From assembly GCA_004357015.1 (NCBI GenBank), contig SMXE01000187.1, positions 1 through 5,885 of the forward strand: 5,885 bases of DNA, written 5' to 3'. Below the pieces are notes generated by a model. It did not search any database. It saw only the letters and a list, made by a program, of their open reading frames with translations, and was not told the origin of the DNA. Origin of the DNA: Caldithrix sp. Lineage in GTDB: Bacteria > Zhuqueibacterota > Zhuqueibacteria > Oceanimicrobiales > Oceanimicrobiaceae. Below are positions 1 through 5,283 of the stretch, piece after piece; the first letter of the stretch is position 1; each line of letters begins with the position of its first letter. A program made the translations under genes and the position numbers.

Positions 1-3000
1 CCCTGGCTCTGGTCAGGCTGACCTTGTCTCTCTCCCCCTGCACGCCGATCTGGTTAAGCGTGGCGGCGTACTCGGGACTCTCAAAAGTATTGATCTGGGT
101 GATGGCAAACCGGTCGCCGATGCTGTCGGACGATTCCAGGTCAGTCAGGCCGTATTCGTCGCCAGCGATGCCGCGTTCTTTCCACTCGCTGCCTACCAGA
201 TTAATTTCAGCGATGGTTATCCTGTCAAAAGCTGGAAGCGTGCTGTTGCTAAAGTTCAGGCTGTATTCAAGATCATCCACCCATATTCTGATATATTCGA
301 TCAGGCTGCGCGAAGGAGAGCCAACCAGGGTATCCGCGGCTTCATTGTTAAAGGGAATTCTATACAACTTCCACGGACCGCCCGGAATGGTGGGATCGTC
401 GTTACCACCCACGATCAGCGAAGCGTCGGGGGAGTCGGGCTCCAAGGAGAAAGAATATGAAAAGTACTGGTTAACCTGGTCCAGAATACTGTTAGCATTG
501 ATGTCCTCGGTGTCCGGAATGCGGCCGCCTTCATCATTCCTGCTGTTCTCACTACCGTCAATGGAGCCAGTGCCTTCGGTGATGTATATATCGCTCAACC
601 CATCATAAAACCAGTCGTCATAACTCCAGGGCTCATCTGCATCTTTGATGCCATTGTTGTTCACATCCCAAAAATCGTATGGCGCCTGCTGGATCGTGTC
701 TCCCACGTGGTTGGTTCTGGGATAATTCAGCTCTGGCGGATCTGCGCGTACGACATTATCCAGACCGCGGTCTTCGCCGTCGTCCAGGATGCGGTTGCGG
801 ATACCGGCCTCGATTTCATCCTCGGAATCGAGGTTATTGTTGGCGATGACGTCTTCCGAGATGCTACCCATATCAATATGCAGCCGGCCCCGCTCGCCCT
901 GCACCATGATCTCAATAAACTTCGTTTGCGACTGGTCAAAAAAGCCAGGCGAAAGCGCTCTCATGACGCCAGCCCAGCGCGTGCTGTCCGGTTGCGGGTC
1001 TTCCGGATCGAAAAGATCCATGCGCAGAACATGCGTTCGTGTGTCACCTGTGTTGGCATTCACTTCCCGTTCCGGAAAGATTTGTGTTATCGACACTTGT
1101 GCTACTGGGTTGTACCAGACAAAGTTGTTAAGCTTGTTGCTGTGGTCGTGCCTGCCGTCATCCGGTGCTGAAGCCAGGCTCCAGTTTCTGCGCAGGACAC
1201 CCAGGTTAGTGGCTTTCTTGGCAGACTCGAAATCGTCAATGTAAGCCACGCCGTTGTTGTCGCCGGTATCTTTGCTGTTCAGCGTATTGGGATTCGGCAT
1301 CACCTGCGCGATCTCACCTTCCAGGTTAAGAGATGTTTCTCCTTTCGCCCGAATCAAAGGCATGGCGTCAAGCGCCTTCCCGATGAAATTTGGCCGGAAT
1401 TTGAGGCGCGTGTTCAGGTCCCAAACGACGTTCTGCATGGGCCCGCGGCCGACGCGTACTTTCTGGTCCAGCGTGCTTTCACTCAGATACAGCAGCGTGC
1501 CGCCGATGAAGGAATCCTTGCCAAGGTTGTACTCAGCGCGCATACCCAGAATGGTCTTTTTTTCCAGTTGGAAAAGCTGGTTGCGTTCATACGCGATATC
1601 AAGCTGAGCCGAAGGATTGCTTGCCTGTTCATTGAGCATAATAAGCTGCCCGGAAAAGTAATCGATGGTGTAATCTCTGCCTTTTTTCAGCGTAGTGCCA
1701 TTCAGGGTAACCACCTCGGAGCCTTCAATTACGTTGAAGCCGAGATTGTATTCCGTGCCGCGGTTTTTGGTTGCAACCTGCAGGTAAAACTTGCTGGCGC
1801 CGCGGATAATGGTCTGGTCTGTTTGATCATAAATCTCCGGAGAGCGCAAGTCATCATTCAGCCTGTTTCTGAGGGTAGGCTGGCCACCGGCCAGGACAAA
1901 ATAACCTTCCGGGTCGAACGGCTTCAAATCGCGAAAATGTAGTTCGCCTCTCGCCAGATCAAGGATATTGATGTCGAGGTCGACTTTGCCGTCCGGGCTA
2001 CCAATCGTGCCGACTTCATCCTTTTCATCCAGTGCGAAAATCTCAACCCAGAAGGTACCATTGTCAGTCTCCTGCGGCGGGCCGGAAGAGGGCTTATTAA
2101 ACATTTTGATGTCAAAGCCATCTTCACTAATGTTTCTTGAGCCAAGGGAGTAGACGTGCTTCCACGCAAGCGGATACGTGGCATGGGTCGGAAGCGGGCT
2201 GCGATCGCGAAGCAATTTCAGGTTGATTACCTCTGCGCCCGTCGTATCGGCGCGTGCAAAGTTGAGATCGCCGAAGACCTGGCCATTGGTTGTCTTGTAC
2301 GCAACTGCTAGAATCTCGTTATCCGTGACCGGAGTATTCATCCGGATGTAACCCAGCTCATATTGGACCGTGTATTCGTTTCGCTCCAGCCGGATAAACT
2401 TGCCGGCGGCAGCCGCACCCGCTTGCTGGATAAACTGGTCTGGCGGTACCGGCTGGCCGTCCAATGTGGCCTGCCCCTGAATAACGCGGTCAGGAAAGGT
2501 GGATTCATACCCGGCTGCGGCTTTATAAACTTCAATCGAGTCCGAAAAGATCGGGGTCGCAATGCTGTCTATCAACGCATGGACGCCGTCGGCGTTAAAG
2601 TACCGGTATTGCCTGCGGTAGTCATCGTCCAGGAAAAAATACTGGTTTGCCAAAAAGCGGTAATCTTCGATGCGGTGGCTGCCGGAAGTGGCGCCGCCGG
2701 TTAAGCTGAGTCGCTGACTCTGCCCCTTTTCCTGGCTGGCGATGGTAGTCAGGTTGAGGCTGCCGAGCACCATTTCACTCTTGAGGCCAAACAGGCCGGA
2801 GTTTTTGCCGCTGAACGTGACGTAGCGCGTGCCCGGTAAGGACAGCGAAATGTTGCCTGCCTCAAACCGCCGCACCACTTCGTCATCATACCCCTGATAA
2901 ACCAGCCTCACGTTGTTGTCGAACTCGAAAGCGCGTTCACTATCCTGGTCCACATTCACCGTCACCTTGTCGCCAATTCTGCCTGTCACGGAAAAGCGCT

Positions 3001-3622
3001 GCGTTTGCTGCATCTTGAAATTTGTGCTTGCACCGCGGGTTATCGCTGTCCTGACCTCGCTGCGATCCTCTCTCCGCAGACCGGCCTGGATGCGAATATT
3101 CCCGCTTACCACCAGCCCAACGGAGCCGCCACCGAAAATTTTTTGAAAAGTTTTGCTCTTGATTTTTACCGGTATTTCAAAATTGATGCCGCCGGCGCCT
3201 CTCTTGCCCTGCTCAGTTTCCGTGGCATTCAGCGCAGCGTACTCCCGCCAGTATTTTTTCATCTGCTGTTCTTGCAGAAGACGGACATATTCATTGAAGG
3301 TTAACGCCAGCGGTGGCCGGATATCGTCCTGCAAAACCGTTTGCCGGATCAGCACCATTTCGTCGAGGGATTCGATGTCCACTTCTTGCCGAACGTTCGG
3401 GGCGTAGTTCATCAGGGAGCCAGGGTAGTAGCCCTGCGCCGAAAACACGCCATTTTGCTGCCTGAGGAACCAAAAGGTCGTTGAATGGTAGGCGTTCTCA
3501 ACCCTCAGCCCGGGCACTCCTGAACGGGATGACTGCGACTGCGCAAACGCACCATGGGCAGGGATTAGTAAACAGAAGAAATATGTGGCCAGAACGGAGA
3601 AGTTCCTGAAGTGTTTGTCCAA
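1..3622 (-). CDS. sprA: SprA-type T9SS outer-membrane translocon, N-terminal 1207 residues (partial, C-terminus off left edge)
   Basis: SprA is the very large outer-membrane beta-barrel through which type IX secretion substrates leave the periplasm. The frame is open, with no stop, from 3622 to the window edge. Residues 1-27 are a signal peptide. Residues about 105-310 match the family's N-terminal pattern: PLALTFNEY, then a Q/K-rich helix ending KKYWREY, then VTVNVDQDSERAFEF, RRFEAGNISLSLPG and SGLFGLKSEM. Residues about 690-760 are amphipathic beta-strand-like. Residues 791-820 carry the conserved AYIDDFES ... NWSLASAP block. Residues 921-1050 are rich in Asp/Asn with calcium-loop-like motifs, including DTEDINANSILD followed by NQYFSYSF, as in other SprA proteins. 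Family members are usually about 2000-2500 residues, so roughly half is missing here only because the window ends. The start is TTG at 3620-3622, preceded by AGGA with 7-nt spacing; no ATG lies between it and the upstream in-frame stop. Family call is firm; a T9SS role follows from the family. Confidence 0.92.
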   Translation of the reverse strand, partial: MDKHFRNFSVLATYFFCLLIPAHGAFAQSQSSRSGVPGLRVENAYHSTTFWFLRQQNGVFSAQGYYPGSLMNYAPNVRQEVDIESLDEMVLIRQTVLQDDIRPPLALTFNEYVRLLQEQQMKKYWREYAALNATETEQGKRGAGGINFEIPVKIKSKTFQKIFGGGSVGLVVSGNIRIQAGLRREDRSEVRTAITRGASTNFKMQQTQRFSVTGRIGDKVTVNVDQDSERAFEFDNNVRLVYQGYDDEVVRRFEAGNISLSLPGTRYVTFSGKNSGLFGLKSEMVLGSLNLTTIASQEKGQSQRLSLTGGATSGSHRIEDYRFLANQYFFLDDDYRRQYRYFNADGVHALIDSIATPIFSDSIEVYKAAAGYESTFPDRVIQGQATLDGQPVPPDQFIQQAGAAAAGKFIRLERNEYTVQYELGYIRMNTPVTDNEILAVAYKTTNGQVFGDLNFARADTTGAEVINLKLLRDRSPLPTHATYPLAWKHVYSLGSRNISEDGFDIKMFNKPSSGPPQETDNGTFWVEIFALDEKDEVGTIGSPDGKVDLDINILDLARGELHFRDLKPFDPEGYFVLAGGQPTLRNRLNDDLRSPEIYDQTDQTIIRGASKFYLQVATKNRGTEYNLGFNVIEGSEVVTLNGTTLKKGRDYTIDYFSGQLIMLNEQASNPSAQLDIAYERNQLFQLEKKTILGMRAEYNLGKDSFIGGTLLYLSESTLDQKVRVGRGPMQNVVWDLNTRLKFRPNFIGKALDAMPLIRAKGETSLNLEGEIAQVMPNPNTLNSKDTGDNNGVAYIDDFESAKKATNLGVLRRNWSLASAPDDGRHDHSNKLNNFVWYNPVAQVSITQIFPEREVNANTGDTRTHVLRMDLFDPEDPQPDSTRWAGVMRALSPGFFDQSQTKFIEIMVQGERGRLHIDMGSISEDVIANNNLDSEDEIEAGIRNRILDDGEDRGLDNVVRADPPELNYPRTNHVGDTIQQAPYDFWDVNNNGIKDADEPWSYDDWFYDGLSDIYITEGTGSIDGSENSRNDEGGRIPDTEDINANSILDQVNQYFSYSFSLEPDSPDASLIVGGNDDPTIPGGPWKLYRIPFNNEAADTLVGSPSRSLIEYIRIWVDDLEYSLNFSNSTLPAFDRITIAEINLVGSEWKERGIAGDEYGLTDLESSDSIGDRFAITQINTFESPEYAATLNQIGVQGERDKVSLTRAR
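632..667 (-). other. Calcium-loop-like motif in SprA
   Basis: Residues 986-997 read DVNNNGIKDADE. Asp, Asn, Asn, Gly, Asp and Glu fall at loop positions 1, 3, 5, 6, 9 and 12, as in EF-hand, dockerin and thrombospondin-type-3 calcium loops. It lies in an acidic stretch (921-1050). Calcium binding is an inference from pattern alone. Confidence 0.45.
3542..3622 (-). other. Signal peptide of SprA
   Basis: Residues 1-27 read as a basic n-region (MDKHFRN), a hydrophobic core (about FSVLATYFFCLLI) and a c-region ending AHGAFA before QSQ. This gives an AFA|Q signal peptidase I site. It supports the TTG start, because the peptide begins exactly there. The only cysteine (residue 17) lies inside the hydrophobic core and not in a lipobox, so this is not a lipoprotein signal. 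Confidence 0.8.
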
Positions 3623-3629
3623 TTCCGTT

Positions 3630-3633
3630 TCCT
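3630..3633 (-). promoter_or_regulatory. Shine-Dalgarno site deciding the sprA TTG start
   Basis: AGGA on the minus strand, 7 bases before the TTG codon at 3620-3622. No in-frame ATG or GTG is found between the upstream in-frame stop TAA and this TTG. Two further TTG codons (TTGTTG) lie a little upstream in frame, but using them would put extra residues before the basic n-region of the signal peptide. Confidence 0.65.
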
Positions 3634-3678
3634 GAGAGTACAACAAATTGTCTTCGTAAGCGGTACTGATTTAGATAA

Positions 3679-3707
3679 ATTAAAGTCGCCGCTACTCACG
3701 TTAACAA
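3679..3707 (-). promoter_or_regulatory. Putative sigma70-like promoter for sprA
   Basis: On the minus strand, TTGTTA (plus 3702-3707) serves as a -35 box (4 of 6 to TTGACA) and TTTAAT (plus 3679-3684) as a -10 box (5 of 6 to TATAAT), separated by exactly 17 bases. This would place the transcript start near 3672 and give a leader of about 50 bases before the TTG start. It is a consensus match only. Bacteroidota sigma factors use a different consensus, so relevance depends on the true host lineage. Confidence 0.5.
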
Positions 3708-3778
3708 CTACTCGATAAAACCTCCCAGATTAAGACAAATCAATTGGACATAAAAAGGTGAGTCAAAGTAAAGAATCC

Positions 3779-3816
3779 CCGCAAGAATTGCAAGCATAAA
3801 ATTGCACTTTTTGCGG
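3779..3816. repeat. 15-bp imperfect inverted repeat (hairpin or operator) in the divergent intergenic region
   Basis: The left arm CCGCAAGAATTGCAA (3779-3793) faces the right arm TTGCACTTTTTGCGG (3802-3816) across an 8-base loop (GCATAAAA). Thirteen of 15 positions pair; one is a G-T wobble and one is a T-C mismatch. It lies between the two putative promoters, about 70 bases upstream of each -35 box. Neither side has a T-run typical of an intrinsic terminator, and no gene ends into it. It is more likely a protein-binding site or structural element, but its role is unknown. Confidence 0.55.
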
Positions 3817-3876
3817 CATAGATCTGACCCTGAAACAACAAATTAAATCGAATTGCACTAATGCTGCGTTACAGAA

Positions 3877-3898
3877 TTAGCGCTTGCTAAAAAAGCGC
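3877..3898 (+). repeat. Two overlapping, mutually exclusive short hairpins before lptF
   Basis: TTAGC (3877-3881) can pair with GCTAA (3886-3890) around a GCTT loop. Alternatively GCGCTT (3880-3885) can pair with AAGCGC (3893-3898) around a 7-base loop. The arms share bases, so only one can form at a time. The element overlaps the proposed lptF -35 box, which suggests a protein-binding site more than an RNA structure, since it would lie upstream of the transcript. Short stems like these can also arise by chance. Confidence 0.35.
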
Positions 3899-3912
3899 CC
3901 CATCAGTATATT
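3884..3912 (+). promoter_or_regulatory. Putative sigma70-like promoter for lptF-lptG
   Basis: TTGCTA (3884-3889; 4 of 6 to TTGACA) and TATATT (3907-3912; 5 of 6 to TATAAT) are separated by exactly 17 bases. The predicted transcript start is near 3919. This leaves only about 8 bases before the TTG start at 3927, with the ribosome site at the very 5' end, or about 26 bases before the alternative ATG at 3945. The promoter would serve both permease genes. It is a consensus match only. Confidence 0.5.
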
Positions 3913-3916
3913 TTGC

Positions 3917-3921
3917 AGGTG
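3917..3921 (+). promoter_or_regulatory. Shine-Dalgarno-like site favouring the lptF TTG start
   Basis: AGGTG sits 5 bases before TTG at 3927-3929, a good match in sequence and spacing to the ribosome-binding consensus. The in-frame ATG at 3945 has no purine-rich site in the preceding 15 bases. This is the main argument for the longer protein. Confidence 0.5.
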
Positions 3922-3930
3922 CAAATTTGC
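3921..3930. repeat. Perfect 10-bp palindrome GCAAATTTGC at the lptF start
   Basis: GCAAATTTGC equals its own reverse complement. It starts 8 bases after the proposed -10 box, spans the likely transcript start region and includes the TTG start codon. A repressor-operator position is conceivable. Chance cannot be excluded for a single 10-bp palindrome, but its GCAA/TTGC halves also recur upstream. Confidence 0.4.
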
Positions 3931-5282
3931 TTAAGTACAATCAAATGTTAAAGACTCTTCCAAAATATTTCGTCAAAGAACTCATCGGGCCCTTCCTGTT
4001 CGCACTCGGCGTTATCAATTCGGTTTTCGTGCTCAACCTGCTGTTCAAACAGCTCGGCAAATTCCTTAGTAAAGGCATCCCGCTCAAGATCATCACAGAG
4101 TTTCTTTTTCTGAACCTTGCCTGGATGATAGCACTCTCAGTGCCGATGGCGGTGCTCACTGCCACCATCATGGCTTTCGGGCGGCTTTCGGCTGACAACG
4201 AAATTACCGCGGTGAAAGCCGGCGGCATCGGCATCCATCAAATCCTACCCACTGTTCTACTACTATCGGCGCTCCTGGCGGGAGGGTTAATCTGGTTCAA
4301 TAATCACGTCTTGCCGGATTTTAATCACCGCGCCCGGCTGCTGGCAGTGGATATCGCGCGTAAGAAACCTACCATCGACCTGGAGCCCGGTGTGCTATAC
4401 ACACAAATTCCAAACTACAGCATCCTCGTGCAAAAGGTCGAAGAAAAAGACAGCCTGGCGTACCTGGAGAACGTCATCGTGGACGACCAGACCGGAGCGA
4501 CTGTCATCAAGACCATCACTGCGGAAAAGGGCACGCTTTACATGGATCCGAACACCGGGCTGCTGGAGATCACCCTGTTCAATGGCGAAGCGCACGAAGT
4601 GGACATCAACAAGCCGGAATCTTTCAAGCGGCTGGAATTTTCAAAACAGATTATAAAGATTTCTATGACGGAAACCCTCCTGCGGCGAAGTGAATCCGGT
4701 TATCGGGGCGACCGGGAAAAAAGCGCTGCGGCTTTAATGGAGAGCGTCGTGAAAAACCGCCAACGCGTGGCCGAGCGAGAAAAGAAACTATTCGACATGC
4801 TCAAGAAGCAGTTTTCGAAATACAGCGCGGCCGGCAACGGCTCGATCGTGTCTCTAAAAACAGTGCTTCAGGAGCACAAACGTCTGAAACGCCAGATTCA
4901 ATCAGAACTCAACATGATCAACAGCTATAAAAAAACCAGCAACATTTATCTGGTCGAGATTTACAAGAAGTACTCCATCCCGGCGGCTTGCGTGGTTTTT
5001 ATCTTGATTGGCGCGCCGCTGGGAATTATGACACGCAAACAAGGCTGGCCCTTGGCGGCCGGCCTGAGCATCGGTTTTTTCCTGCTTTATTGGGCTTTTC
5101 TAATTGGCGGTGAAATCCTTGCCGACCGCAGAATCATCTCACCGGTCATGGCGATGTGGAGTCCCAATATGGTCGTGGGCAGCTTCGGTCTCTACCTCAC
5201 GATCCGGGTTGTGCGCGAGCACCCCTTCATTCATTTTAGCTTACCCCTGCGGCGAAAATCGAATGGCGCAACGCGGGCCTGA
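3927..5282 (+). CDS. lptF: LptF-type (YjgP/YjgQ family) lipopolysaccharide export permease
   Basis: This is one of the two inner-membrane permease subunits of LptB2FG, which uses ATP hydrolysed by LptB to pull lipopolysaccharide out of the inner membrane and pass it to LptC/LptA. Counting 451 residues from TTG, membrane segments lie at about 18-40, 56-82, 104-126, 349-368, 374-397 and 408-427. This is the six-helix family layout. The conserved cytoplasmic stretch GRLSADNEITAVKAGG is at 85-100, and SIPAACVVFILIGAPLGI in the fourth helix is at 350-367. A periplasmic beta-jellyroll-like domain spans about 140-250. Odd point: residues about 253-340 are a long, highly charged, Lys/Glu/Arg-rich helical insertion before the fourth helix, making the protein about 90 residues longer than the usual 350-370. 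The start is uncertain: TTG 3927 has the ribosome site, whereas ATG 3945 (MLKTLPKYF) gives the usual family N-terminus. Assignment as LptF rather than LptG rests on gene order. Confidence 0.9.
   Translation: MLKYNQMLKTLPKYFVKELIGPFLFALGVINSVFVLNLLFKQLGKFLSKGIPLKIITEFLFLNLAWMIALSVPMAVLTATIMAFGRLSADNEITAVKAGGIGIHQILPTVLLLSALLAGGLIWFNNHVLPDFNHRARLLAVDIARKKPTIDLEPGVLYTQIPNYSILVQKVEEKDSLAYLENVIVDDQTGATVIKTITAEKGTLYMDPNTGLLEITLFNGEAHEVDINKPESFKRLEFSKQIIKISMTETLLRRSESGYRGDREKSAAALMESVVKNRQRVAEREKKLFDMLKKQFSKYSAAGNGSIVSLKTVLQEHKRLKRQIQSELNMINSYKKTSNIYLVEIYKKYSIPAACVVFILIGAPLGIMTRKQGWPLAAGLSIGFFLLYWAFLIGGEILADRRIISPVMAMWSPNMVVGSFGLYLTIRVVREHPFIHFSLPLRRKSNGATRA
4683..4946 (+). other. Charged helical/coiled-coil-like insertion in LptF
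   Basis: Residues 253-340 contain runs such as NRQRVAEREKKLFDMLKKQF and LQEHKRLKRQIQSELNMI, with spaced Leu/Ile/Met between charged residues. Two helices are separated by a Gly/Ser-containing turn near SAAGNGSI (300-307). This looks like a helical hairpin or coiled coil joining the jellyroll to the fourth membrane helix, presumably in the periplasm. Short LptF/LptG proteins such as the E. coli ones have no equivalent. Confidence 0.6.
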
Positions 5283-5283
5283 C

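Larger units (their letters stand above)
3623..3926. other. Divergent intergenic region between sprA and lptF
   Basis: These 304 bases hold no credible gene. They are AT-rich compared with the flanking genes and carry the two promoters, the hairpins and the palindrome listed separately. The half next to lptF (3781-3930) contains ten TTGC/GCAA tetramers, while the half next to sprA (3623-3780) contains none. The only small frame noticed is a 9-codon ATG frame at 3861-3890 with no ribosome site. Confidence 0.8.

Noticed and set aside
24..1942. Several plus-strand open frames of 117-194 codons (24-608, 707-1171, 789-1244, 1254-1607, 1568-1942)
   Set aside because: They are antisense to the continuous sprA frame, overlap each other, lack ribosome sites and have low-complexity Ser/Arg-rich translations typical of shadow frames.
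1924..3473. Short open frames on both strands within 1924-3473
   Set aside because: All lie inside the sprA frame, which shows recognisable family sequence throughout; none has domain-like sequence.
3542..3622. Lipoprotein signal on SprA using Cys17
   Set aside because: The residues before the cysteine (YFF) do not form a lipobox, and a good signal peptidase I site follows at AFA.
1..3622. sprA as a broken gene, because only short frames are visible when complete frames are required
   Set aside because: Reading from TTG 3622 gives 1207 codons without a stop or frame change up to the window edge; it is simply cut by the window.
3779..3816. Intrinsic terminator
   Set aside because: No T-run follows on either strand and both neighbouring genes are transcribed away from it.
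3861..3890. Nine-codon ATG frame (MLRYRISAC) as a leader peptide for lptF
   Set aside because: No ribosome site, mostly upstream of the proposed -10 box, and no codon pattern suggesting attenuation.
3941..4656. Open frames antisense to or in another frame of lptF (3941-4234, 4390-4656, 4395-4595)
   Set aside because: The LptF frame is clearly coding with the expected membrane helices; these are shadows.
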